Shown one piece after another: positions 53,001-64,000 of a stretch of 64,000 bases of DNA (position 1 is the first letter of the stretch; every line of letters starts with the position of its first letter). The translations under genes and the position numbers were made by a program. A model generated the notes under the pieces. The model was not told the DNA's origin, did not search any database, and was given only the letters and a program-made list of their open reading frames with translations. Origin of the DNA: Hemibagrus wyckioides. Taxonomy: Eukaryota; Chordata; Actinopteri; Siluriformes; Bagridae. The stretch covers positions 15,786,892 to 15,850,891 of the forward strand of contig NC_080734.1 of NCBI RefSeq assembly GCF_019097595.1, given 5' to 3'.

Positions 53001-55115
53001 TATGGCTTTGTTTCAGCTCTCACATAATGAATCATCTCACACGTTTGTCAGTTTGCCGTTGCAGGATGCCTCTACTAATCACTAACACTCCTAGACTCCT
53101 TCAGTGTTATTGTAGGCTGCTGTCAGCACATTGCTAGCTGTGTGCCAGTTCAGGCAGTAAAATCATAAGATTCCTATTATTGATACTATGAATAACAAAA
53201 TTAAGATAATTTATGTGCATCGATCATTTTGCCATCCAGACAAATATTAAAATATGTTCTGGAAATGTGTTGCATATAATTAACATCTATTTCGAATTAA
53301 AATGTCGTGAACCTGTTGACTGTGGCTCTAAAGGAAATGCACAAGTCTAGTGTTTTTCCATGACGGATCAAAATATAAAATCATCAGGCTATTACAATAT
53401 AAATTGTATAAAATCATTGGTATTCATTACACATTCATTCAGTCACAATTAAAATCACCATAAAGTCCCTCTGCTAATAAGTTAAACTGGAGTGTATAAA
53501 GATTTGTGAATCATCTTTTGGCACCTGGTGGCTCCACACACTGGACTCCTTCGGAACAAAGTTATCCAGGGCATCCTGCACCTCCGGATCAGTTGGGATG
53601 AGCAGCAACAACTTCCTCACACGTAAAGTTATTCTAGAATGCATTGGAACCATATTAAAAAAAAAAAAGGCTAGTTGTATGTTTCTGGGTTACGCTGATT
53701 TAAATCTGGTGCTGTGATCTTACCTAGGCTCCTCTAGGTTAGCCAGTTGATACAACATCTCAAACACGTTACACACTAATGCCATCACGACGCCAGGCAG
53801 AGACTTCTCCTACAACACACACACACACACACGAGTGCACAAGTTTACACAAAGATAAGCACATGGGTGTGTGTAAAGCTAGGTGAACATTGGCATTCAA
53901 TATACCATAAGATATGAATTTGAGAGAGCTCTGGTAATCTCTGACACAGCTGTGTGTGTGTGTGTGTGTGTGTATACCTGCTCCAGCGCATATGCTGAGT
54001 TGAAGACCCCGCTGCTGCTGGAGCTGGCAGAGGCTGAGCTGTCTGCAGAGCTGCCAGATGGAGTGCCAGTTCCTGAACTCTTCACTGTCAGACTCTGCTC
54101 ATCAGAGAAACCCAGCTGATTCAACAGCTTCTGGTCTCTGTTCATGGTCAGCTGGAGGCACACATACATTTTAGAAGCTGGAGCATGAACTTTAATTGCA
54201 TTAAAAAATATTAGCAATGACAATGTTTAGAACAACACATTTAAAAAATTAAAAAAAAAATGGGCGGATGTGTAAAAACACTGGCCACTTCATTAGGAAC
54301 ACTATAATGATACCGGCTAGAACCCCCAGTGATTTTAGAATTCTACCAGGGCTAAAAACATATTGAGATTCTAGTGAAGGGGTGTCCAATCTTAACCACA
54401 ATAATCTGGGTCAACAGATGGCATATAATAATAATGCCATATTCTGACCCCACCGTCTGCATGCTGCAGCAGAAATTGAGATTCATAAGATCACATGCGA
54501 CTTTTACAATTTTCAGCTGTCCGGATTTAGTGCCCATGATTGGTGTTCTTAGCTGACAAGAGCGGAAACGGATGTAGTCTTCTGCTACTGTAGCCCATCA
54601 CCTCACCCAAGTGCTTTTACTGCCCACCACAATTAAAGAGTGGTTATTTGCTTAACCGTAGCCTTCCTGTCAGGTTAAACCAGTCTGGCTATTCTCCTCA
54701 GACCGCTCTCAACAACAAGGATTTTTCTGCCCACAGAACTGGATTGTTGTTTTCTGTCCCACTGTGTTTAAACTCAAAACACTGCTGTGTTTGGAAATCC
54801 CAGGACATCAGCAGTTTCTGAATAACTCAAACCAGCCTGGACGTGGTCACTGTGATCATGAGTCACTGTGAACACACTTTTTTACCATTCTGGTGTTTCC
54901 TGTGAACATTAAATAAACCCTGCCCATGATTTTATACAATGAAAGAGTTCCTAATAAAGTGGCCGGTCAGTGAAATCCAGTCATGGCTGTTGTGGATTAC
55001 TGTGTGATTGTCTCACCATGCTGTCGTTGGCGAATATCTGCACGTTGTCCACTGGACAGCTAAGCTGTTCTGCAATCTTCCACCTGATGCTCCCAACAGT
55101 CTCATTACTGTGAGC

Positions 55116-55182
<67 letters not shown>

Positions 55183-55391
55183 TAGTTATGCTTATGCTTA
55201 GTTATGCTATTCTTTCATATAAGGCAAAAGCTGCTTTCTAACTGCCCACTGGTTTACCTCCCCATTTATGGACAGAAAGGTGTGTTCTTCCCATACAAGG
55301 TAATGGTGTGATCCTGCCCATTGTGTGTATACAAGTATTAGTGGTGGTGCTTTAATTTGAGATAATCTCTGATCAGAAAGTGTGTGTATGT

Positions 55392-55432
<41 letters not shown>

Positions 55433-55937
55433 ACACACTACGTGCAAGTATTATTGGTGATGCTTTAATCTGAGATAATCTGTGATCAGAAAGTGTGCAT
55501 GTCTGTGTGTGTGTGTGTGTGTGTGTGCCCTCAGGTTAGTGACTACCTCTAGGCTGAAAGTGTCTTTGGTAGATTCGTAGGTAATGTGAAGCGTTACAGG
55601 ATGGCCGTTGAAAGAAGCTCCGTGAGGTAGAATAGTTCGAGGAACAGAGTACAGATCCTGAGAAGAACACAAAGAAGAATGCCTTTATCTATTCCAACCT
55701 CAGAACTGCTATTTATAAACAGTAACTACACACTTTACACGTCATTTACTAAATGTCTCGGATGAGTGTACGATCGTATCATTAACTAATTCCAGCCTTG
55801 GTCATTTTCACTAATACTGTGAAGACTGAGTGAAGTAATCATGTAGAGACAGAAGTAGTAGTCTTTACAGATAATTACACTAAACTGCAAACATTGATGA
55901 CGTTATTAAAGGTGAAGATTTAGACAGAACATGCTTC

Positions 55938-55968
<31 letters not shown>

Positions 55969-56215
55969 CAGAGAGAGAGAGAGACAGAGCGAGAGCGAGA
56001 GACAGTGAGAGAGAAAGAGATCTACAATAACTTTACACAGTTCTAAATTATGCCAGTTACACTAATATGTATGATAGACAATACAATACAATAATAATTA
56101 AGCATATTATTTAAAATTTAAAGTAAAAATAAATAATATGTGTGTGTTCTCTGGGTAAAAACGTCAGGAATAAAAACCTTCTTTAGCTTAAATTTAAAAA
56201 AAAAAAAGAAAGAAA

Positions 56216-56261
<46 letters not shown>

Positions 56262-59200
56262 AAATAAAGAAATACCAGCAGCTCCAGAATTATTAGCACA
56301 CATGGTAAAGAGCGTCTGAGTATCTCCTGCTAATATGGTAATCTGCTATTCTCACACTGAACATACAAAAATAAATGCAACTTTGCACTTTATACTAGGA
56401 AATTAAAAGTGCTTAGCAAACAAACGTACACAAACACACACACACACACACTTTTCCAGCGGATTGTTCAGAAACTCTTAAGCCCTCTACTTCCTATTTT
56501 TACAGGATATATAAATATGAAGTGACATGGAGGGCAAGTTCCTTAATACCTGAACATGTCCAAATCCTCTGTTAAGGCAATAGTAATAAAGAAGTTTAAA
56601 ACAATCTGAGCTTCATCTGAAAGTGTATTTTGTTCCCACGCACAGTGAGGAACATTCTCTAAGGATCAGTGTTAGAGATCTGCAGAATTCTGGTAGCATT
56701 TTGAGTCCACCAAGACTCTAAATCTACAATTGGACGCCACCGATAAGGCAAAACACACTGGAAATCTGAAAGGCATACCAGAAGAAAGCTCCATTTCCCA
56801 TATTAACACTAATATATTTGCCTGGGTACACTAGATGATACACTATTAGACCTGGGCTCTATGGTCAGAAGAGACAAAAAAATAGAGATTAGATTTTTTT
56901 TTAGTTGCTTAAGAATAAAAAGAGAAATGTCATACAGTAAAGCACCTCATCCATGGTGTTAAGTATGGTGATGAATCTGTGATGGTGTGAACTTGTGGCA
57001 CTTTTAAATAAACATCTGTCTGCCTCTGCAAAACATCTGCAACTGGGCTGTGACAATGACCCAAAACATTACATTTGACACATACATAAGGTCCCTTACT
57101 CTGTATTCTACGACATACATGAGGATGTATTCGTTGCTATTTAGGTACGCAATGAAAAATCATTCTGATTAAACCTGAGATTTTTATACTTAAATCATAA
57201 GGGGTCTGTGGACATTTTTACACTAGAAGTGGCTGAAAGAAGCTTGCAAACAAGAAAGTGTGAACTGAATTCTGGCTTCACCTCGATAGTTATGACATAT
57301 CTCTCAGCCAGTAACAGCAGCCTCTCAATGATTACCAGCTTAGTAGACCTGTAAAAGGGAAGAAAAAAAAGACACAAACATTAAGCGAAACTGCTCTTTA
57401 GTTATGTGAAATAGAAAAGCCGATGCATTTCCATCCTACCTGGAGGGTGATTGCACTGATGTGGCGACAGTTGGCATGGCAGTAGCTGTCAACATCTTGG
57501 TTGCTCGTGTAACAGCATGGGTTAAGGTTGGGCCGCCCAGGGCAGAACTGGCAGCCTGCAACAGAAGAGAAATCAGTGTTGAGGAAAAAGATATATAAGT
57601 GCAAAACATTCCCTGATGGTGATGGTGACACCTACCTCCAACCTCTTATAACAATCAGCTATGAACTTCTTATGTAAGGACACTGAATCCTGTATGGAGG
57701 GGAAGAACACAGAGCTTTGTTTTCCTGTGTATTTGACAGAAGGAGAAAGGAAATGTGTGTGTGTGTGTGTGTATTCTGACCTTCTTCATTTTGGGATTGA
57801 GATTTATGTAACTGTAGGTGATGATGAGCTGAATGGCCTCATTAGCGATGTCCTCGTCAGGAGACTCCATGGCAATTCTCCAGATGAAGTCCATCCCGAT
57901 TAGGTCTAATCGCTCCACACACTGTAATATAACAACATGATTTGCAAGCTTAGTTCATCTGTGCTTTTAACAGCTGCTCTAATAGCTGGGTGCTAAACCA
58001 AAGATTGAACTAATCCACATGATTGAGTGGGGTTGAGGCTATAGATTGAAACAGAATGAAATATACTGTATCGGTGTGGATGCCATTTAATATAAAATGC
58101 TCTTCCGCCTAAACAGGTGAAAACCTCTTACCAGTTGAGTTCCCTGCCGCTTGAGACGATGATCACAGAGATTCACGTTCTCAAAGAAGGTCTTAAAAAG
58201 ATTAAACCCTAACAAAAAAAAGAGGAACCAAAAATAAATAACAATCCTTTCCGTCACATAGGGATGGTTTTTACTACACGATGGTAACAGATCTGATCAT
58301 GGTGATGATGCATCACGACTTTACCGTTCATAGTAATCTCATAAGGCTCAAGTTTAAGGATTTTCTCTTTGAAGAGTTGTTGCTGAACATCACTTTCGAG
58401 ATCATGTTGTCCTTTAGTGAACCATTCAAAACACATCTGCAGAGAGGGGAAAACAAAGTAATTACTATGTCACATTAATCAGCCCACCATGATAGATAAT
58501 AAAAAAGACATAGCCTCGTATTTACCTCCCGGTCCAGCTCACACACGTCCATGCCAGACACCAAGCACTCCCAGATCTCTTTAGCTCTGTTCCACATCAA
58601 GTACAGACTGGCTTCTTGTAGAAAGAATGCCAAAAACTTCAGATGACCTTCCAAATACTGCACAGACATAAGGGTACAGGGGGATGTAACATTAATGAAT
58701 AATACACTCCAGAACAAAATTTGAATGAAGAAGAGGTCTGAATCATAAACAATATAAACAATGTCTATAAAACTAATAAAGAATATCGTAAACAAAATGT
58801 TCTACAGGTTCACCATGTCTTTAAAATAGAAACAGAGCTCCAAAGTAGACTAAAATGACCGATTTCCGGTTACTGGTTTCTTTCTGGAAACCTGCTTTCT
58901 AGTCAACAGTCCAACACCTTACCCACTGAGCTACTTCATCCCCACAATAATAATATTTACAGCATGCTCTATCTATATTTTAACTGAGCAGATTAAAACC
59001 TCTGCTGTTCAAAGAGTGCAAATGCATTAAATGCACAATTAAGAGCATGCTGATATTGCAAAAAGTTTTCCACATTTTTGTGTCATGATGCTTGGTTACA
59101 CCAATATCACCAACAGCATTTAATTTGATAACAGGAAACAAAATTCCCGGTTTATCAATCAGTGCGCTACCTCTTGATAAGAGTATCGTCCATCCACCAG

Positions 59201-62200
59201 AGTGGACCCTGAGAGACCGCTGGGGCCGGCGGCTGTTACGGCCAGACGATGGCATGCCACTAGAGAGCCTGTGATCAGCTTCACTATCTCAAAATTCTTC
59301 TTCAGGTCCTGGATAATACTCTGAAAAACAACAGATGATAAAAACCTTGCATGATTTGACACCCTTATGTTCAAAAACTTGCTGTCGATGCTGGCGATAC
59401 TGCGAGTTTAGGTGTGTCTGCATAGATATGCGTTACCTTATCCTGTTTCTGGTACGTCTGCTTGATGAAGGAGCGGGTAATCTCATGGAGCTGCCGTAGG
59501 GCTGGAACCACCCATACTGACTGAGGATTACTCTGCTGGGATGACTACAACACACACACAAACACACACACAAGCACAAACTCATAGAAACAGACAATAG
59601 CAAGATCACCTTGTAAATTTTTACATACTAAACACAGACTGCTAGGAAGAGCTAGTAAATAAACGTTTCACTGTCCTAGATGCGAAGCGTTACTCGTTCA
59701 CAGCACCTCTGTCTGTGGTCACTCCACCACATTGCTTGAGCATATTCTGGATTTAACACTGAGTGGGCTGAGAAGGGGATTGAGAATTTTAACAGAGGCA
59801 TTTTATTAGTGCTTCTATTAAAAATGCAATTAAATTGTTGCCGTGTTCCACATTTGCAAACGTGTGCGTGGCAGGTAAGCTGCCTTCATACTTGCACACA
59901 GGTCCAAACTATCTACTTCCTTAGATTCCAAATCACTGATATAAATAGGCAGCAGTTTGGGATTCAGATTTTCTCCAAAGAAATAAAGAAGAGCGATTTA
60001 TGGGGCCCAGCACCAAGGGCGCAGAAATGTCTATTACATGAGCCTGTACTGGCATGCTAATCTCACATTACGTGAGTCACAGGAATGTCTATTACTGCTG
60101 GACAATAACTTCATGACTTATTTTGTTTAAACGGTGGATTTTAATGCATGATGTACACTAGAAGTATGCCACACTTGTGAAAACCTGTCGAGATAAAACA
60201 CAAAACTGCTTCCTGTTGGGCGGAGATAAAGGATGCAATTCAGTAATGCGGCTGTCTTAAGAAGACCAATATGTCTATCAAATTTGGTGTATGTAAGTGC
60301 AGGGTAAGTGCATATGTTACAAATACTAAACTATATACATGTAAAATACAGTATAGTATATAGTATTAATCTTATTAGTTCCAGGCCAATGAAGTAAAAT
60401 GTCACAGTGTGCTCTATGAAGTTTCTAGCAACCTTCATGGCCACCACTTTTATTGCAGGTGCTGCGTTTTTGACCATTTGAGCTCAAAAATGAATAACTG
60501 GCAAAGAAAAAAAGTCCTTGTTAAATATTTCAAGCCTGGACAATTACCAATGAGAATGGCTGGAAGGGTAGTAACCAGTTCCCTAACCACTCGGACTTAC
60601 ACGAACGATGGACGTGAACAGACAAGGTTCACGAGGTGCTTCGCATCTAGGAACACTGAACACAACAGTACCAGCTTTAAGGATGGGTGATGTGGTATAT
60701 AAATGATATGCCTACTTATTCTGTTTTGACTTCATTAATGGTATTTATATTAAATACAAGAATAATATTAGAAGCAAATTCTGGAATACCATTTGTGCCT
60801 AAATGAAATTAATAAAACAAAAAAAAAAAAAAAAAACAAATCATAAAAGGGATTTTATAATACAGATTATTATTATTATTTTTTTTAATATGTGATAGTA
60901 TTTCATAATACCTCCTAATCAGGGTGGTTTTATCACCATCATGGATGGACCAAACTTATTCACCTCTTATTTATGTAGTAGCTAATTGGGCAAATGAACA
61001 TATTTTTCAGCAACATTCTAAACAGCTGGCTGCACCTCTGGGATATTTACAAATGAACTTTCACAGGTTAGAACATAAATGGCTAATGGACAGCTGGGTT
61101 ATGTAGGGAATAATACACTTTGGGACATGCTGTTATAAAAATCTGGGGATTATTTCCGATAATAGCATGTCCTAAAGTGTTTTATTCCTCTTGCACCACA
61201 GTAATTTGACATATTTACACGAATTAAAGAACACTTTTTGTCCATTCTAAAGATACACTGACTGTTGAAGGATGCCTGCACCTTTTATCACGTACACTAT
61301 TTTCAGTTTAATTGTATTCATGCAACACTTTTAACCACAGACACTACTGTCACAAAGCAACTCTACAGATATCCGTATATAGACTTATCCCACATGAGCA
61401 AGCTGAAGGTGAGGAAGGCAAGAGACATCATGAGAAAGAAACCAGGGTTCTGGGTGACATCTGAAAATGCTCCTACTTTTATAGAAAATTAATCAGCTCT
61501 ATCGGACCAATCAGAATCAAGAATTAAACAACACTGTGCCACCATGCCATTTAACAAAAGTTTATATGCTTTCACTTTGTTTAACTACACATCCAACCAC
61601 TGATCATGCTGGACAACATTAAAAACCACCAGTGCTAGCTTTGAAAGAGACATGATTAACACACATACTTTAACACTGTCCCCTGCGCTAATAGACAGCT
61701 GGGAAAAATACAAAACACCACAGTACTACAGTGTGTTCGGTCAGGTCATTTCCTCCACTGTGAACAAGCTGATCTGACATGCTCTTTACCGGCCTGTGTG
61801 TGTTTCTGAAAACTGATCCATCCAGCTCATCCAACACAGATGCATCTAGCTTGGCCAAAAACTAGGAAAGCGTCATGTATGAAATGCTTTAAGCCTTTTA
61901 TATTAGTTATTAAAAATAAATATCTCTCTGGGGAGAGAATCGATCGACTCATTTGCTTAAACTGGGAATACACCACAACAACAGAGACTAGGCTTTTTTT
62001 TTTTTTTTACCGATAAGCTACTTATATATAGACTGGCAAGACTGAAGAAGAAATGACTAAAGAATCACTTCTGCTGGGAAACGCCCCATAATAAAATATA
62101 TAAACAATTAAAAAAATATATAAAAGTGTATTTAGTAATAATTAGATTACACATTTATTTATTTATTTGTTTGTTTTTATAATTGTTTGAAACATTGATA

Positions 62201-64000
62201 TGATGCACCAGCTTGTGTAAATATTTCAGAACTGTCTAAATATTTTAACATATATATATATATATATATATTTTTTTTTTTTTGGGCACAAATGGTATTC
62301 CATATGAAGCAAATCTCTAATAAAAGCACTTCTACTTGTTTAGTTTAGAGAGATGCTGGAATTTGTGTTAACAAAGAAAGGTTGCTTAGGTGTTAAAGAA
62401 GTGTTAAAAGCTATGGAGTGTTTCAAGATATATGATGGTATTTGTTAGTGATGTGTGTTTTTCTTTTTCCCCTCCTAAATTAATGATAAAATCACCCAGT
62501 CCTAAAAACTCCCAAGAGGCCCAACTAAGCCTTTGGTTTAAATGATCTCTGTTCTGATGAATGACTTTGTTGCTTTGAGAAATAAAATTAAATCCAGGTT
62601 AAAAAAAAAAAAAAAAAAGAAACACTTTCAATTTTTCACCAACAAACATGTCTTTCAAGTCAGAATCATCATTTCACAAATTTTCATCCCCTTGGTGCCA
62701 CCAAACCCCCATCTTCTTGGACTGTGAAAGACTGGCATCAGATTGAAAGTAAGTTGTGATTTGTCAGTAAATAGAAGAGTAGGGTCTTTGCAGGCCCTGG
62801 TGCTTCTCTTACTTTAGCCCAGGCTGGTTTCTTCTTGCCCCAGGAGCCAGTAAAAAAAGACACCTGTATCTCGCTGGTAGACTTTGAGTCCTCTTGTATT
62901 TGTATCTAAAGACATAAACTGCAGTTGCATTCAATGAGCTCGGCTAGGAGTTTATGAGACTTCAGTACCCCTCAGTTATGCAGCAACCCAATCACCCTGG
63001 AATTGAGCCTGAAGCACAGAATGGGAGCTGGAAGGAGTGTGCAAATGTGACTGTGAGTATGTGGGAAGGCAAGAGGCGAGCCAAATATCTGTCTGGCATC
63101 AGAGATAGGATGACACCTTTGGACACTCGGCTCAGCTCTTAATATAGCTCTTAGCTCACTGCAAAATATTAGCGTTTTGAGCAGGGGCTGCAAGCAAGCC
63201 TGCTTTCTGCTGGAGGTTTTTTTTTTTTTTGCAGTTTCTGCTAAAAAAATATATATATATAAGAAGGGAGAATAGCGCAGGAAGGAGGAGGAAGATGGAA
63301 GACGTGTCTGAAAAAGTGAGAGACCCCTCACTTTTTCAACCATGTTCATCAGCAGCAAGCTAACAAAAACGGCAAAGGGCAACAGGACAGCAGACTAGGG
63401 TGAAGAAAAAGAATAATTAAGAGTAGGCACGTTTTCTGTAGCTTTAAATTACTCTGGATATTGTGACAATCATGTGAGAAGCTCTACTCTAAAGTTTACC
63501 AGACACTGATGTAAAATGATTGCTGAATGAAGCTAGGAGGGCTCTGCATGTGGGGGGGGGGGGGGGGGGGGGTATCTAAACTCGCTTCTCACCTTCTTGA
63601 TGTCCTCAATACACTTGATGATGTAGCTTCTCTTAACCGTTTCTTTGACAGCGTAGGCATCGCTCAGGATGGTCAGGTGTTCCTCCAGGGCCTGCTGGAC
63701 CAGAGTGGTGGGAAGGGTAGGGAGATGGGCTAACTCCCAAAGCACCTCCAACACCTGAGTGGGGTAAAGGATACATGTGGCATATAGATGTATGATGAAC
63801 TGGGAAAACTACTGGGTTTTGGGCAAAATCAGGTTTTTCTGCCAATCACATATTTAGACACCTCTCTCTCTATATATAGTGAAATATATTATATGAATAT
63901 AATGCAGGAAATTTTTATTTAGGCTAGTGTGTGACCGTGCCTTGGCTGCATGCCTGCAAGGATCACAGAAGACATGCAGTGGTAAAAATCTACGTACCAT
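38552..64000 (-). CDS. usp24: Ubiquitin carboxyl-terminal hydrolase 24, 3' part (52 exons, 5' end outside window)
   Basis: A very large cysteine deubiquitinase (human 2,620 aa). 52 coding exons were traced from 63754 down to the stop at 38552-38554. All junction phases agree, totalling 6,171 bases (2,056 residues plus stop), so roughly 560 N-terminal residues lie beyond base 64000. The final three plus-strand bases, read on minus as ATG before GTACGT, may be the 3' end of the next exon upstream. Recognition is by near-complete similarity to vertebrate USP24, including catalytic boxes [17 protein letters not shown] and [13 protein letters not shown]. Almost all introns are GT-AG and short. Exceptions are two GC-AG introns near the 3' end, and the exon at 43669-43819, which has a weak GTCCCA donor. 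Sub-regions are listed separately. Confidence 0.97.
39978..40188. mobile_element. Short Tc1-like MITE in a USP24 intron
   Basis: Left GATCAGGCATAACATTATGAT and right TCATAATGCTATGCCTGAT ends are inverted repeats. The interior has GTTAGTGGGTGGGATATATT and GCAAGCGTAAGGATTTGAG, known from a dispersed fish Tc1 family. About 210 bases, no coding capacity. Confidence 0.7.
44146..48818 (-). CDS. usp24: USP24 catalytic USP domain (exons)
   Basis: Exons in transcript order: 48674-48818, 46859-46978, 46491-46616, 46260-46358, 45645-45727, 45397-45538, 45158-45277, 44692-44912, 44146-44270. The domain begins at [12 protein letters not shown]. The catalytic Cys codon is at 46910-46912 and the catalytic His (GHYYSF) at 44718-44720, both on minus. 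The third catalytic position is in WYKFND in the 44146-44270 exon. Zn-ribbon cysteines appear as CKDC and [12 protein letters not shown] and [13 protein letters not shown] are the other USP boxes. The domain looks fully active. Intron 46979-48673 hosts a Tc1 transposon. Confidence 0.97.
47151..48455 (+). pseudogene. Tc1/mariner transposon with broken transposase, inside a USP24 intron
   Basis: A near-complete element of 1,305 bases with TA target duplications at 47149-47150 and 48456-48457. The ends CAGTGAGGGAAAAAATTATT and the matching TTTTTTCCCCTCACTG are inverted repeats. The transposase starts at 47285 (MVKTKELS, helix-turn-helix region with [10 protein letters not shown]). A frameshift near 47430-47440 moves it to another frame. 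That frame runs to a stop at 47835 after an apparent internal deletion (YDPKYTIPR then GQLHRIKG), and further stops follow. Of the DDE triad the first Asp reads as Asn (WSNETK); DNDPKHT and SPDLNPIEN remain. It is inactive and antisense to USP24. Confidence 0.9.
49355..54151 (-). CDS. usp24: USP24 central scaffold region (exons)
   Basis: Exons in transcript order: 53978-54151, 53724-53809, 53525-53633, 52740-52898, 52559-52656, 52352-52447, 52039-52267, 51791-51953, 51062-51217, 50503-50573, 50255-50415, 50054-50115, 49610-49801, 49355-49469. The first exon carries a low-complexity Ser/Ala/Gly linker after [15 protein letters not shown]. Later exons are helical repeat scaffold ([59 protein letters not shown]). 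A Ser-rich, probably phosphorylatable stretch ([17 protein letters not shown]) sits in exon 52039-52267. Confidence 0.95.
54279..54972. mobile_element. Tc1-like non-autonomous element in a USP24 intron
   Basis: CACTGGCCACTTCATTAGGAA at the left and TTCCTAATAAAGTGGCCGG at the right form clear inverted repeats about 690 bases apart. Interior blocks (CTTCCTGTCAGGTTAAACC, TTTCTGAATAACTCAAACC) match the family at 16987 and 24320 in minus orientation. Confidence 0.75.
55017..63754 (-). CDS. usp24: USP24 N-terminal helical-repeat region and ubiquitin-like segment (exons)
   Basis: Exons in transcript order: 63593-63754, 59437-59544, 59171-59320, 58526-58657, 58325-58436, 58132-58208, 57781-57921, 57636-57689, 57440-57555, 57282-57348, 55547-55657, 55017-55115. 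The first part is alpha-helical scaffold text ([39 protein letters not shown]). The last two exons encode a segment ([15 protein letters not shown] through [14 protein letters not shown]) in the region where the family has an internal ubiquitin-like fold. The human protein, as I recall it, has about 16 residues between IEDIK and the SSQ start of the next exon; no matching exon was recognised in the 4-kb intron. Confidence 0.95.
55118..55180. repeat. (CA)n-(GA)n compound microsatellite at a USP24 acceptor
   Basis: A CA run 55118-55152, followed by GA. On the USP24 strand this is (TC)n then (GT)n ending directly at the acceptor TAG of exon 55017-55115. Confidence 0.95.
55395..55440. repeat. (GA)n-(CA)n compound microsatellite
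   Basis: GA run followed by a short CA run in the USP24 intron 55116-55546. A near-duplicate of the flanking text (TGATGCTTTAATYTGAGATAATC) occurs on both sides, suggesting a local tandem duplication. Confidence 0.85.
55937..56020. repeat. (GA)n-rich tract
   Basis: GA units with CAGA interruptions, about 85 bases, in the 1.6-kb USP24 intron 55658-57281. A TA tract (56220-56260) and a short CA tract (56438-56452) follow. No exon was recognised in this intron. Confidence 0.9.
58881..58944 (-). repeat. tRNA-like SINE head fragment in a USP24 intron
   Basis: On the minus strand GAAGTAGCTCAGTGGGTAAG looks like a tRNA A-box region, followed by GTTGGACTGTTGACTAG and a degraded B-box region. Only the head remains. 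Not a functional tRNA: the acceptor stem and T arm do not pair convincingly. Confidence 0.45.
61108..61188. repeat. Inverted-repeat hairpin
   Basis: Arms 61108-61137 and 61159-61188 are reverse complements with about three mismatches over 30 bases and a 21-base loop. The arm contains ACACTTTGGGACATGCT. It is probably the end of a palindromic MITE; flanking text such as GGACCAATCAGAATCAAG at about 61503 looks dispersed as well. Confidence 0.65.
63552..63572 (+). repeat. Poly-G run of 21
   Basis: Twenty-one consecutive G on the plus strand, about 20 bases beyond the donor of USP24 exon 63593-63754. In the USP24 pre-mRNA it is a C run. The plus strand could form a G-quadruplex; the length is likely unstable. 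Confidence 0.9.

Larger units (their letters stand above)
59545..63592 (-). other. usp24: Long USP24 intron (4 kb)
   Basis: The largest intron of the gene within the window. It holds an A run (60819-60837), the hairpin at 61108-61188, TA tracts (62252-62271, 63248-63261), a T run (61990-62008) and A/T-rich repeat-like DNA. I looked for the short exon that human USP24 would have at this junction and saw none. ORFs in it have no recognisable domain. Confidence 0.6.

Noticed and set aside
62542..63382. ORFs in the long USP24 intron
   Set aside because: Low complexity or repeat-like, no splice context and no similarity to the missing USP24 peptide.

Overview
This is a vertebrate nuclear window, most likely from a teleost fish. 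Genes are split into many GT-AG exons with consensus splice sites. Intergenic and intronic DNA is full of TA, CA/GT and GA microsatellites, Tc1-like transposon remnants with TA target duplications, and tRNA-headed SINE-like repeats of fish type. Five genes can be read: two tandem TMEM61-like small membrane protein genes, BSND (barttin), PCSK9, and on the minus strand USP24. Order and orientation match the human 1p32 block TMEM61-BSND-PCSK9-USP24, and this shared synteny independently supports the gene names. The lineage within teleosts cannot be fixed from the sequence alone; an otophysan such as a catfish is a guess.

Layout: 1-893 is upstream DNA of the first gene. At 894-4105 and 9915-12289 are two two-exon genes for short proteins with two membrane segments and a PPxY tail. 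4106-8300 is mostly Tc1-like debris, some of it folded back on itself. 14000-15740 holds a long-armed fold-back element and a SINE. 15745-20551 is BSND, in three recognised exons with a large repeat-filled intron. 20682-25300 is intergenic, with repeats and one orphan exon-like ORF. 25562-34918 is PCSK9 in 12 exons (661 aa predicted), preceded by an SRE-like and GC-box promoter module. 35100-35600 is the tail-to-tail junction with USP24, whose 3' UTR (about 35.6-38.55 kb) and 52 coding exons (2,056 residues, the C-terminal part) fill the rest. The USP24 5' end lies beyond base 64000.

Function: barttin is the beta subunit of ClC-K chloride channels. The two TMEM61-like proteins share its layout of an N-terminal hairpin of two membrane helices plus a cytoplasmic tail, so they may be a local family. 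PCSK9 is a secreted proprotein convertase that drives LDL receptor degradation. All its catalytic, autocleavage and key receptor-binding positions are kept here. USP24 is a large ubiquitin-specific protease with intact catalytic Cys and His boxes. I see no evidence that the genes work as one pathway; the block is conserved neighbourhood. Exon phases were checked by hand at every junction and all agree, so the gene models are strong although untested by transcript data.

The most interesting structural signal is a set of introns with AC repeats just inside the 5' splice site and GT repeats just before the 3' splice site (PCSK9 intron 7 and two USP24 introns). Others are a promoter-proximal SRE-like match, a histidine run in the PCSK9 prodomain, two consecutive GC-AG introns in USP24, and a shortened barttin tail lacking the PY motif. 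No previously undescribed multi-gene system was found.
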